A DNA stretch of 64,000 bases from JAAYUK01 sp964392915 (lineage in GTDB: Bacteria; Nitrospirota; Thermodesulfovibrionia; Thermodesulfovibrionales; Dissulfurispiraceae). A model generated the notes under the pieces. It searched no databases and was not told the DNA's origin. It was given only the letters and a program-made list of their open reading frames with translations. The stretch spans positions 1 through 64,000 of the forward strand of contig CAYMRS010000009.1 in the NCBI GenBank assembly GCA_964392915.1. Direction: 5' to 3'. Shown here in pieces: positions 23,560-32,079 of the stretch (its first letter is position 1; the number at the start of each line of letters is the position of its first letter). Made by a program: the position numbers and the translations under genes.

Positions 23560-24033
23560 ATGAAAGTGGTGGTCTCAATAGATGGTTCGAAATACAGCGA
23601 CATGTGTCTTGCCGCGGCGGCCTTTCTCTGCAAGGACCGTGAGAATCTCGATGTCCATGTCATCAATGTATTACCGCACTTTTCAGACCTTGAGGTCGGG
23701 TTGTTGCCGGGCGACCGGGATACTACGCGCGATGATTTTGCGCAGCGTGCCGAACAGCTTCTTCGCGCGGCGATTGAGTTTCTTGAAAAACAGGGGGTAA
23801 AGAACGTCAAGGCCAGAATTATCAAAGGGCCGTCGCCTGCTGAAGCTATTGTGGAATACGCAGAGCAGGAAAAGGCCAACCTTTTGGTCATTGGCGCGCG
23901 CGGCGCTTCGGAAGGAGCGCGTTTTCTGCTTGGAGCTGAAGCTCCCAAGATTGTCAAAGATTCTCCGTGCTGTGTATACGTCGTCAAAGAGAGCTGCATG
24001 GAGTTCTGCGCTGCTCCCAATGCCGGTTCGTAA
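23560..24033 (+). CDS. Universal stress protein, UspA family (single domain)
   Basis: 157 residues. N-terminal MKVVVSIDGSKYSDMCLAAA is the Usp strand-loop with the adenine-binding aspartate. The C-terminal nucleotide loop reads VIGARGASEGARFLLGAEAPKIV, close to the ATP-binding G-2x-G-9x-G pattern. The end SPCCVYVVKESCMEFCAAPN has four cysteines in the last 25 residues, which is unusual. Last gene of the TauE unit; pairing with a permease suggests a regulatory or sensory subunit. Confidence 0.9.
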   Translation: MKVVVSIDGSKYSDMCLAAAAFLCKDRENLDVHVINVLPHFSDLEVGLLPGDRDTTRDDFAQRAEQLLRAAIEFLEKQGVKNVKARIIKGPSPAEAIVEYAEQEKANLLVIGARGASEGARFLLGAEAPKIVKDSPCCVYVVKESCMEFCAAPNAGS

Positions 24034-24042
24034 CTTCTACTG

Positions 24043-24080
24043 CGTGGGGGAGATGAGAGAACATCCTTTCCTCCCCCGCG
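24043..24080 (+). terminator. Hairpin after the Usp gene
   Basis: CGTGGGGGAG (24043-24052) pairs with CTCCCCCGCG (24071-24080), with one G.T pair. No T run follows, so termination would be weak or Rho-dependent. Confidence 0.4.
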
Positions 24081-24119
24081 GTGAGCCGTGTTTAATCTGA
24101 ATGCGTTATAATCTCTTTT

Positions 24120-26405
24120 ATGGATCATACGCCTCCGACCTGCAAGATCCCGAACGAGCCCGAACAGAGGCGCCACACTGCTTTTGAGCGGTGGTTTTCT
24201 TTCTATACCCGGCATTACAAGCTGCTTACGTTTTTGGTTACCATTTTGATGCTTGCCGTCATCCTCCTACTCGGCTGGATTTCGTCGCAGGCGGTGCGCG
24301 ATACCGTCATTGAGGACTTCAATAATCAGCAACTTGTCATTGCCCGCCATGCGGTGAGCATGATCGAGAACACTCTTGCCGATTTCAAACGTGAATTGAC
24401 CCTTCTGAGCTTTTCCCCGGCGGTCCAATACTCTGAACGTGTTCAGATGCAGCGCCGCATTTCGATAGTCTATTCGAGTTTCCAGGACGACGGTATGCGG
24501 GAAATCCGCTATGTCGAGAAAAAATCCGGCAAAACGCATGTCATCAGCGCTGATGGTGCTCATATTGTTGAGCTTTCTGAGTCCGACGGTTCTTATCTTG
24601 AACAGGCTGGCCGTTCTGATCTGAAAAACAAACTGCAGATGAGCGACATTTTCGTGCAGCCGCTGAATGGAGGGCATGCAACATTTTTTGTCATGGCAAT
24701 GCCGGTCTGGCAGGTATCAGTTGATGATGCGCATCCTGTTGCCACGAATGATTTTGCCGGGGTGATTATCTTTGTCATCGATGCCTCGCGCCTGACGGGA
24801 AAGGTTGCGGGAGTTCTCCGTTCGGGTAAGACCGGCTACACTTGGGTTATTGATGATAAGGGTATTTTTCTGTACCATCCGGAGGCTGACTTCATCGGGA
24901 AAAGTGCCATGGAAGCCCGCCGGGAGAAGAATCCCGCCATCTCCTTTTCCCGCATCAACGAAATCCAGAAGGAAATGATTCTGACCGGCAAGGAAGGGAC
25001 GAGCTGGTTTATATCGGGCTGGCACAGGGGGCAGCAGGGAGTAATGAAGAAGTTGATTGCGTATTCTCCGGTTTCTCTTGCCCGGAACGGTTCCGCCAAG
25101 CATTGGTCGGTTGCTGTGGTGGCTCCAATCAGCGAGGTAGAAGACGCTATCCACGATATTACGTTCCGTCAGGCGCTGATGCAGGGCGTTGCTGTCCTGA
25201 TAGTCCTGATGGGCGGACTCACGCTGGTAAGTATTCTGGTTCGCTGGTCGCAAACGATTCAGCATGAGGTCGAGGGAAAGACCTGTGCGCTTCAAAAGTC
25301 TGAATATCGCTATCGGTCACTGATTGAACATGCCAAGGAAGTTATATTCACGATCGACCGAAACGGCCTGATTCTCTCGCTGAACAGCAGCGGTTGTTCC
25401 TTTTTCAAAATTGACCAGGCTGTTTTTTCCTCTATTTGGGTGCATGATCTTTTTGACGCACAGTCCGCAGCGGCGCAGATGGCAATTATAGAAAGAATAT
25501 TTGAGCGCTCACTTGCCGAAGATGAAGTGACAAGTCAGGTTGCGATTGACGATGAAGAACGATGGCTCAGCATCAACTATAGCTCACTTGCTGATGAGAA
25601 GGGCGCCGTGTACTCGGTGCTTGGCATCGGGCGCGACATCACCGAGAAGAAAAAACTTGAGCAGCGCATGTCACATACGGAAAAGCTGGCGTCGGTCGGA
25701 ACACTGGCCGCCGGAGTTGCGCATGAGATTAACAATCCTCTGGCGGTGATTCTCGGATTTACGGAGATAATGCTTGACCAGACGCCGCAGGATTCCGATA
25801 ACTATGAACTGCTGAAAACAATAGAGCGGCAGGGGATGAACGCAAAGCGTATCGTCGAAAATCTGCTCGGTTTCGCAAGGTTTACCGAACACAAGGAGCA
25901 GGATGTCGACCTCAATGAAAATCTTGGATTGGTACTGAAGGTCGTAGCCAATAATCTGAATATCAACAAAATAACTGTGGAAAAGAGGTTTGCGGACGAT
26001 CTGCCTCACATTCAGGGAGACCCCGGGGAGCTGCAGCAGGTGTTTTTCAATCTTATCGCGAACGCTGCATCGGTCATGAAAGGTTCTGGCGGTATTCTGA
26101 CCGTTCAGACGGGATTCTCCAGCGTATCGGGGTGTGTTGAGATCCTATTTATTGACACGGGATCAGGAATTCCCCGGGAAGTGCGGTCCAAGATATTCGA
26201 TCCATTTTTCACGACTAAGGAAGTTGGCGAAGGAACCGGCCTCGGCCTCTCCATTTCGTATGGTATTATAAGCAAGCACGGCGGTTCCATAACATTTGAG
26301 ACAAAGACTGCGGAAGAATCCTCAGTGACCGGAACGAAGTTCATTGTTTCTTTGCCCGTAACTGCTCAGGACAAACAGGAGGACACATGGCAGAAAAGTT
26401 GTTAA
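24120..26405 (+). CDS. Membrane sensor histidine kinase (Cache-like sensor, PAS, HisKA, HATPase)
   Basis: 761 residues. TM1 (about 35-57), a periplasmic sensor region of about 290 residues with Cache-like features (WVIDDKGIFLYHPEADFIGKS), TM2 (GVAVLIVLMGGLTLVSILV), a PAS domain (about 395-505; YRSLIEHAKEVIFTIDRNG). The HisKA phosphorylation site is GVAHEINNPLAVILGF, and the ATPase has N-box NLIANAAS, G1 DTGSGIP and G2 GEGTGLGLSI. TATAAT at 24107-24112 is 7 nt before ATG 24120, so the mRNA is probably leaderless. It overlaps the response-regulator gene by 19 bases: a two-component pair. The signal is unknown, possibly a small anion given the neighbours. Confidence 0.92.
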   Translation: MDHTPPTCKIPNEPEQRRHTAFERWFSFYTRHYKLLTFLVTILMLAVILLLGWISSQAVRDTVIEDFNNQQLVIARHAVSMIENTLADFKRELTLLSFSPAVQYSERVQMQRRISIVYSSFQDDGMREIRYVEKKSGKTHVISADGAHIVELSESDGSYLEQAGRSDLKNKLQMSDIFVQPLNGGHATFFVMAMPVWQVSVDDAHPVATNDFAGVIIFVIDASRLTGKVAGVLRSGKTGYTWVIDDKGIFLYHPEADFIGKSAMEARREKNPAISFSRINEIQKEMILTGKEGTSWFISGWHRGQQGVMKKLIAYSPVSLARNGSAKHWSVAVVAPISEVEDAIHDITFRQALMQGVAVLIVLMGGLTLVSILVRWSQTIQHEVEGKTCALQKSEYRYRSLIEHAKEVIFTIDRNGLILSLNSSGCSFFKIDQAVFSSIWVHDLFDAQSAAAQMAIIERIFERSLAEDEVTSQVAIDDEERWLSINYSSLADEKGAVYSVLGIGRDITEKKKLEQRMSHTEKLASVGTLAAGVAHEINNPLAVILGFTEIMLDQTPQDSDNYELLKTIERQGMNAKRIVENLLGFARFTEHKEQDVDLNENLGLVLKVVANNLNINKITVEKRFADDLPHIQGDPGELQQVFFNLIANAASVMKGSGGILTVQTGFSSVSGCVEILFIDTGSGIPREVRSKIFDPFFTTKEVGEGTGLGLSISYGIISKHGGSITFETKTAEESSVTGTKFIVSLPVTAQDKQEDTWQKSC

Positions 26406-26803
26406 TCGTTGATGATGAGCCGGATATGCTCCGGCTGCTCAGCATGATTGTCAAGGCGAATACTCCCTATGAATTTGTTACCACGAACAATCCGTCCGAG
26501 GCGCTGGAACTTGCGAGGCAAGGCGGATTCGACGTTTTGCTCACTGACCTCAAAATGCCGGGGCTTGACGGCATTGAGTTGCTCAATGCCGTGCGGAGCT
26601 TTGATCAGGATATCCCGATTATTATTATTACAGCATATGCTACCGCTGAATCTGCCGCCGAGGCCATGGATAAGAATGCCTTTGACTTTATCACCAAGCC
26701 GTTCAGGAAAGAGCAGATAATTTTTACCATTGAAAAGGCGATAAAATGGCTCCGGACGCAGCGTGAAAACAAGGCGCTCAGGGAAAAGCTCGAAAAAAGC
26801 TGA
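26387..26803 (+). CDS. Single-domain response regulator
   Basis: 138 residues: CheY-like receiver with the acidic pocket in LLIVDDEPDML, phosphorylation aspartate in VLLTDLKMPGLDGIELL, switch threonine/alanine in IIITAYA, and lysine in FITKPFRKEQ. It ends in a short helical tail (about 115-138) with no DNA-binding domain. It therefore probably acts by protein contacts or in a phosphorelay. Shine-Dalgarno CAGGAGG before ATG 26387, inside the end of the kinase gene. Confidence 0.93.
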   Translation: MAEKLLIVDDEPDMLRLLSMIVKANTPYEFVTTNNPSEALELARQGGFDVLLTDLKMPGLDGIELLNAVRSFDQDIPIIIITAYATAESAAEAMDKNAFDFITKPFRKEQIIFTIEKAIKWLRTQRENKALREKLEKS

Positions 26804-26851
26804 AAAAACCAGTCTTTTCAGGAGCCTGCCAGGGCAAAGCTCCTGAAAGAC
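26803..26851. terminator. Convergent terminator between response regulator and BON lipoprotein
   Basis: GTCTTTTCAGGAGC (26812-26825) pairs with GCTCCTGAAAGAC (26839-26851) with one bulged base. The A run at 26803-26808 gives six T on the minus strand, so it best serves the leftward BON gene. Confidence 0.65.
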
Positions 26852-26864
26852 GGCCTGCCGCGAT

Positions 26865-27179
26865 CTACCGGGGAGTCTGTATCAGGAGCCCGTTTCGCAC
26901 TGACTTCACGCCCCGTGCAGACTTTGCATATCCAACGGCCTTGTCCACAGCCGCTTGGTTCTTCACGGTTCCGGTCAGCGTGACATTCCCTTGCGAAGAG
27001 TCCACATTGATTTTCCAATAACTGAGATCTGCGTCGCCGATGATTTTCTTGTTAATATCAGAGATGATCACTGCATCGTCAATTACTTCCCCCGCTGTGC
27101 GACCACCACTTGAAGCGCAGCCAGCAATGAATGAAAAACAAAGACACAACGTCAGCACTGCGATAACGAGTTTTTTCAT
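26865..27179 (-). CDS. BON-domain lipoprotein
   Basis: 104 residues from ATG 27179 (good Shine-Dalgarno GGGAGGGG; a longer frame to 27209 lacks one). Lipoprotein signal MKKLVIAVLTLCLCFSFIAGC, then one BON domain: IISDINKKIIGDADLSYWKINVDSSQGNVTLTGTV and AKSARGVKSVRNGL. BON domains bind membranes or phospholipid surfaces, as in OsmY and DolP. Envelope stress role likely. Monocistronic and convergent with the two-component pair. Confidence 0.88.
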   Translation of the reverse strand: MKKLVIAVLTLCLCFSFIAGCASSGGRTAGEVIDDAVIISDINKKIIGDADLSYWKINVDSSQGNVTLTGTVKNQAAVDKAVGYAKSARGVKSVRNGLLIQTPR

Positions 27180-27295
27180 AATCCCCTCCCTGACGAAGAC
27201 TTCAGGCAATGATTTTTCACGGCGGGAACCCCGCTGAAATAACTATAGCATGCCGAACCCGAAGCTGCAAGAACGGCATCAGACAGACTGAAGTT

Positions 27296-29911
27296 TCAGT
27301 GTGCCGCAGCGTTCCCGGATGCCTTTACCGTGATGTGCTGCTTGATGAACTGCGCGATGTACCCGTTGGTGATGGCGTCGTTATACATGACCATATCAAG
27401 CTGTTTCGTGAAGACGGTAAACTTGCCCATGATCTCGAGTTTTTCCTGAATGGTCTCTTTTTTGTACTTCATGAGCGACGCTTCGACAACGTCATCTGTT
27501 GTCTTTACGTTGAAGTCCATATGCTTCAGAATTTCCGCAATCAGGCGCACACGGCGAAGCCTCCGGTCGATTGCCGCGCCGCCGCCCTTAAAGAAAAAAC
27601 GGATGTAGTTGTCGTTGATGCTCTCGCCTGCAAACGCCTCGATTGTCGAAAGGTGATAACCGAGACGGATCGCAAAGGTCATATATTCACCGGTCAGGAT
27701 TGCAAAGCTTTTTTCTGCCGCCCGGCGGAGTTGTTCTTCACTCGTCGTGGCTGTGTGGGCAATAGCTCCCATGAAGCCGGAGACATCAAACTGCTTGGCT
27801 TCCGGCCAGCGCATGGAGGTGAGCCCTTTAAAAAACGCTTGAAACGGCAAGCAGCGCACATGATCAATATTCAGATGGTTGGGCGCTCCTTCGATTGCAC
27901 CACCGAGGTCCAGGACCCAGATCTCTGTCGGAATCGCGGCAACCAACTTTTGCGATCCGACGTCATCCGCGGAGATATACTCGATGTTGAAGAGTTCCCG
28001 CACCGCCATTTCGTGACAAAAACGGGTAATATCGTGCAATGTCCGGCAGGCCTCGGGCCTGAACTCCGGGTCTTCGGGGTCAATGAGGTTCAGCGGCGCA
28101 ATCAGCTTCAGCGCTTTTTCGAGAGAGCGGAAGAGTTGGGTACTCTTGAACGGGTCTTCTTTGGGATTCGCAAACTCCCGGAGTTCCTCGACCGTTCCTG
28201 CATAGACGTTGCAATGCACCGCGTCGACGGTTACCAGTTCCCCCTGCCTGAGCGAGGCTGTTGCGGTCTCCGCATCAAGAATGGTCGGCACCTGGTATTC
28301 CCGTGCGAGAGATGCCATATGGCCTGTTACGCCGCCGACATCGGTAATGATGGCCGACGCCCGGTCCATTACCGTGACAAACTTCGTTGAGGTGTGTTTT
28401 GCAACGAGGACGCCGCCATCCGGAAACGAGTTGAGATCTTCATGGAGACGGACAAAATGAACCGGCCCGAATCCTATTCCCTTGCAGGCTATGACACCTC
28501 GCGAGAGCCTGATCTCATAGCCCGGAACACGCATCGGAACCGCTTTTATCGGTTCTCTGGCATAGATATGCAACGGACGGGACTGCAACAATATCGGCTT
28601 GTCATCAGCGTCAACCGCCCATTCGATATCCTGCGGGCAGCCATAGTGCTGCTCAAGCGCATCAGCATAGGCCGCAAGCTGAGATATCTGCTCAGCCGTT
28701 ATGGATTGACATCCGGCCTCCTGTGGTGTGAGCGGACGCTTTGCGATTCCGCCTTCAGGCGTGCAAAAGGCGGCAGTCTGCTGGCAGGTAGCGCCCTTTG
28801 TGGTTGAAATCTTCCCTGTCGATCGGGAGACCAGATGCGTTTCGGGCGTGACGGTTCCATCTACGACACCTACCCCGAGCCCATGAACCGCGCTGATAAG
28901 CACAGCTTCGTCTTTTGGATTGTTCGGATCCCGGGAATACATGACGCCTCCGGCTTTTGCGTCGATCATGCGAAGAACGCCGACCGGCATCGCCATGTCG
29001 AATTCCTGGAACCCCTTGGTTTTCCAGTAGAAGAGGGCGCGCTGATTAAACAGGCTTGCAACAACGTCTTTGTACCGAGCCGGGATGTCGCTGCCCGCAA
29101 CATTCAGCACTGTGGAATACTGTCCCGCAAAGCTGAATTCACCGTCTTCCTGAAGCGCGCTGCTGCGAACCGACACCATCACCGGTCTGCCGACGGATTG
29201 TTCGAGTCGCTTATATGCCGCCGCAAGCCCGGTTGCAAGATCTTCGGGCAGTTCCGCACCGCGCACCATATCCTGTATGGCAGCGCTGGTTGCCTGCAGC
29301 GCCGCCAGATCACTGACATGCGCCTCATCGAGCTTTGCGGCTATTTTTTGGGAAAGCTCGTTATGCTCAAGAAAGCGCCTGAATGCGTATGCAGTTACCG
29401 CGAACCCCTCCGGTACAGGAATGGCCGCGCGTCCGAGCATCTCTCCAATGTTTGCCATTTTTCCGCCGACGCGATCAGCCGCTTCTTTTGTCAATTCGGA
29501 AAGCGGAACAGTAAGTACATCTTCGACACCAGACCGCCGGCGACCGATAATGGCATTGATTCCGGCAGCAATTTCCTTATGACGTTCGATAAGAGAGGCA
29601 TAATGGCTGTGACAGACAATGCTGAGGTTCTCAATCATCGCGCCGACGTTTTCGGCAACTTCCAGGGTCTTTGTCTCAACGTACCTGCGATCGAACAGAT
29701 ACTCGCCGGTGAGCTTCTCCCCGAGATCTGCCATGGCGGCGAGAGCGGCGTTGTTATGATCGAGCAATTGCCGGAATGCGAAGAATCGCTCCCTGAACGG
29801 AGCCGAGGTATCATGGCTCGCGCGTTCTGAGTGATTCATGCTAAACATAAACTTGATATGATCCAGTATCTTCATGTATTGGTGCCGTTCACAGCACTGA
29901 CGAATCGGCAT
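27296..29911 (-). CDS. PEP-synthase/PPDK-like protein with a non-standard C-terminal domain
   Basis: 871 residues. An N-terminal helical region (about 1-125; RERFFAFRQLLDHNNAALAAM, GEYLFDRRYVETKTLEVAENV) precedes the PPDK_N ATP-grasp domain (about 125-450; GGKMANIGEM, VMVSVRSSALQEDG, GQYSTVLNV, SRDPNNP). The swivelling phosphohistidine domain follows (about 490-590), with GGVTGHMASLAREYQVPTIL; the threonine two before the histidine is the PpsR-type target. The C-terminal 280 residues do not show the TIM-barrel PEP/pyruvate motifs of true PEP synthase; instead they contain LDLGGAIEGAPNHLNIDHV and SGFMGAIAHTATTSEEQLRRA. So the phosphate acceptor may differ from pyruvate. A PpsR gene at 14484 supports regulation. 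Start could also be at one of the downstream ATGs (MKILDH, MNHSER). Confidence 0.8.
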   Translation of the reverse strand: MPIRQCCERHQYMKILDHIKFMFSMNHSERASHDTSAPFRERFFAFRQLLDHNNAALAAMADLGEKLTGEYLFDRRYVETKTLEVAENVGAMIENLSIVCHSHYASLIERHKEIAAGINAIIGRRRSGVEDVLTVPLSELTKEAADRVGGKMANIGEMLGRAAIPVPEGFAVTAYAFRRFLEHNELSQKIAAKLDEAHVSDLAALQATSAAIQDMVRGAELPEDLATGLAAAYKRLEQSVGRPVMVSVRSSALQEDGEFSFAGQYSTVLNVAGSDIPARYKDVVASLFNQRALFYWKTKGFQEFDMAMPVGVLRMIDAKAGGVMYSRDPNNPKDEAVLISAVHGLGVGVVDGTVTPETHLVSRSTGKISTTKGATCQQTAAFCTPEGGIAKRPLTPQEAGCQSITAEQISQLAAYADALEQHYGCPQDIEWAVDADDKPILLQSRPLHIYAREPIKAVPMRVPGYEIRLSRGVIACKGIGFGPVHFVRLHEDLNSFPDGGVLVAKHTSTKFVTVMDRASAIITDVGGVTGHMASLAREYQVPTILDAETATASLRQGELVTVDAVHCNVYAGTVEELREFANPKEDPFKSTQLFRSLEKALKLIAPLNLIDPEDPEFRPEACRTLHDITRFCHEMAVRELFNIEYISADDVGSQKLVAAIPTEIWVLDLGGAIEGAPNHLNIDHVRCLPFQAFFKGLTSMRWPEAKQFDVSGFMGAIAHTATTSEEQLRRAAEKSFAILTGEYMTFAIRLGYHLSTIEAFAGESINDNYIRFFFKGGGAAIDRRLRRVRLIAEILKHMDFNVKTTDDVVEASLMKYKKETIQEKLEIMGKFTVFTKQLDMVMYNDAITNGYIAQFIKQHITVKASGNAAAH

Positions 29912-30032
29912 GGCTGCCTTTTTTTATGTTAGCATAGCGACAGGGGAGGAGCAAAGAAAAACAATATAAGATTTTTTTAAACACCGCAAGCCAAAACTAA
30001 TTTGCGAACGCATTTGCCGATATACTATGATG

Positions 30033-30047
30033 TCAAGTAATACTTGA
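30033..30047. promoter_or_regulatory. Perfect palindrome, candidate operator of the CBS gene
   Basis: TCAAGTA-A-TACTTGA lies just downstream of a -10-like TATACT (30021-30026) and 24 bases before ATG 30072. A repressor-type site is likely; the regulator is unknown. Confidence 0.45.
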
Positions 30048-30071
30048 TGGACCATGACGCTCGGAGGCACT

Positions 30072-30566
30072 ATGGAACAGATGCAGAAAGTCAGCGATAT
30101 CATGGAAGACATTTTTGAATTTCCGCACCTGCCTTACTGGTTCACGCTGCGGCAGGCTATTGATATTATAAAGGCTACCGGCATGGCGGTCGGAGTGAGC
30201 GACTTCCCTCGGGCTATTCTCGTATTTGATGAAAAATATAATCTTCTCGGCACGCTCGATATCCGTGATATCCTGCGGGGGCTTGATCCGCAAATCACGG
30301 AAGGCGAAGCTGAGTCGCCGATTCCTGAACCTTCATCGCTCTATGGGAAGCCGGTGCTTGAGCTTTTTGACAGACCGGTGAGCGAGTTTATGCGGCCTGC
30401 TGAACTGTTCATCCGGCCGGAGGATCCAGTCCCGCTCGCGGCGTATTATATGGTGACGCAAGGCAGGGCATATCTCCCGGTACTGGAGGACAAGCGCAAG
30501 CTGGTCGGCATTGTAAAAATGATGAATGTTTTCAATTCCGTTACGGAGACGCTCCTCGCTGAATAG
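30072..30566 (+). CDS. CBS-pair domain protein
   Basis: 164 residues from ATG 30072, with CGGAGG seven bases upstream. Two CBS motifs: residues about 5-75 (VSDIMEDIFEFPHLPYWFTLRQA, AILVFDEKYNLLGTLDIRDILRGL) and about 105-160 (VSEFMRPAELFIRPEDPVPLAAY, YLPVLEDKRKLVGIVKMMNVF). CBS pairs bind adenosyl nucleotides and regulate transporters or enzymes. It precedes a TauE permease by 85 bases, so it may sense energy state for that exporter. Confidence 0.87.
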   Translation: MEQMQKVSDIMEDIFEFPHLPYWFTLRQAIDIIKATGMAVGVSDFPRAILVFDEKYNLLGTLDIRDILRGLDPQITEGEAESPIPEPSSLYGKPVLELFDRPVSEFMRPAELFIRPEDPVPLAAYYMVTQGRAYLPVLEDKRKLVGIVKMMNVFNSVTETLLAE

Positions 30567-30650
30567 CTCGCCTGCTGCATCAACACCATTTTTCTGATAG
30601 ACTTTAACTATTACCCGTTTGCGGGAGCTTATGGTCCACAGGAGTTACGC

Positions 30651-31646
30651 ATGCTATCCGGTTTCAGGATGCTGCTGTCGTTGCTGATCAGGCTATTCCG
30701 GAAAGAAACCGCCTATATGCTTCTTTTGCTTTGTCTTTGTGTTGCGACCATCGCTTCTGCTGCCGAACCGTCTACCGCCGAAACAATGCCATCATCCGAT
30801 ATGCCGTGGTGGGCATGGCCGCTCATTCTCTTCGTGGTTACGTTTTTCCTCGGCATCGTGGCGGTGCTGGGGGGGGTCGGAGGCGGTGTGTTGTATGTCC
30901 CCATAGTCGGCGGTTTTCTTCCCTTTCACCTCGATTTTGTGCGCGGTGCGGGCTTGCTCGTAGCTCTTGCCGGAGCACTTGCCGCTGGCCCCGGCCTTCT
31001 CCGCAAGGGCATGGCGGATCTCCGCCTTGCGATACCGATTGCCCTGATAGCGTCGACTTCGGCAATTGCGGGCGCCCTTGCGGGGCTTGCGCTGCCGACC
31101 AATGTGGTGCAGACAGCTCTCGGCGCATCAATTCTCGGTATCGTTGCGATAATGATGATGGCGAAGAAGTCTGAGTTTCCGGAAGTGAAGAAGGCTGATG
31201 CGCTCTCCACCGCGCTTCGCATTCACGGCGTCTATCATGAAGTATCGACCGGACACCAGGTGAACTGGAAGATTCACCGCACGCCGCAGGGACTCGCGCT
31301 GTTTGTTCTCATCGGGGTTATGGCCGGCATGTTCGGACTCGGCGCCGGATGGGCAAACGTTCCGGTGCTGAACCTGCTGATGGGCGCTCCGCTGAAGGTG
31401 TCTGTCTCGACCAGCAAGTTTCTTCTTTCCATTACCGATGCGTCTGCGGCATGGATATATATTAACGGCGGCGCGGTGCTTCCCCTTATGGTTGTTCCGT
31501 CAATCGTGGGGATTATGCTGGGATCGATTGTCGGGGTGCGGATTCTTGCGAAGACCAAGCCTGCCGCTATCCGGCTCATTGTTATTGTAATTCTGCTTTT
31601 TGCTGGTTCGCGTTCTTTATTGAAAGGATTGGGAATATGGAACTAA
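30651..31646 (+). CDS. TauE/SafE-family anion exporter (third copy)
   Basis: 331 residues. N-terminal segment (MLLLLCLCVATIASAAEPSTAE) may be a cleaved signal peptide or first helix. TauE repeat 1: FLGIVAVLGGVGGGVLYVPIVGGFLPFHLDFVRGAGLLVALAG. Repeat 2: IGVMAGMFGLGAGWANVPVLNLLMGAPLKVSVSTSKFLLSI. About 8 helices. It differs from the first two copies (no GTDLF motif). It overlaps the next gene by 10 bases and is followed by a double Usp gene, mirroring the second TauE unit. Shine-Dalgarno CAGGAG before ATG 30651. Confidence 0.87.
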   Translation: MLSGFRMLLSLLIRLFRKETAYMLLLLCLCVATIASAAEPSTAETMPSSDMPWWAWPLILFVVTFFLGIVAVLGGVGGGVLYVPIVGGFLPFHLDFVRGAGLLVALAGALAAGPGLLRKGMADLRLAIPIALIASTSAIAGALAGLALPTNVVQTALGASILGIVAIMMMAKKSEFPEVKKADALSTALRIHGVYHEVSTGHQVNWKIHRTPQGLALFVLIGVMAGMFGLGAGWANVPVLNLLMGAPLKVSVSTSKFLLSITDASAAWIYINGGAVLPLMVVPSIVGIMLGSIVGVRILAKTKPAAIRLIVIVILLFAGSRSLLKGLGIWN

Positions 31647-32077
31647 GGCCGAGTGCTGCCATTGCCCGGAAGCCGCCTGCAACTGAGGAGCAACTCCGCT
31701 ATGCCCGCCTGTTGCGGCTACTCATGCGTTCGGGTCTCGTTATACTTGTCGCGACCTTTTTTGTTTATATGACCGGAATTCTCTCTCCACGCATTCCGGT
31801 GCAGGATCTTTCGCGCTATTGGAGCCTGCCGGTGCATGAATATCTGGCCGCGACCGGCCTGAAGCCGGGATGGTCATGGGTGCGGCTTATAGGAACCGGC
31901 GATTACATTAATTTCGTCGGGGTTGCCTTTTTGGCAGCAGCGACCATATGGTGTTACGCGGCTATTCTTCCGATATTTCTGCGGAAAAAGGATTACATTT
32001 ATGCCGCCATAGCGGCACTCGAAATTCTGGTTCTGGCCGCCGCAGCTTCAGGCATTCTGCAGACGGGAGGGCACTGA
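31637..32077 (+). CDS. Three-helix membrane protein paired with TauE
   Basis: 146 residues, overlapping the TauE end by 10 bases. Three hydrophobic segments: SGLVILVATFFVYMTGIL, YINFVGVAFLAAATIWCYAAILPIFL and YAAIAALEILVLAAAASGIL. Topology and position recall the DUF1634 proteins that accompany some TauE permeases, but I could not confirm that by motif. Likely a subunit of the exporter. Confidence 0.7.
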   Translation: MELRPSAAIARKPPATEEQLRYARLLRLLMRSGLVILVATFFVYMTGILSPRIPVQDLSRYWSLPVHEYLAATGLKPGWSWVRLIGTGDYINFVGVAFLAAATIWCYAAILPIFLRKKDYIYAAIAALEILVLAAAASGILQTGGH

Positions 32078-32079
32078 AC

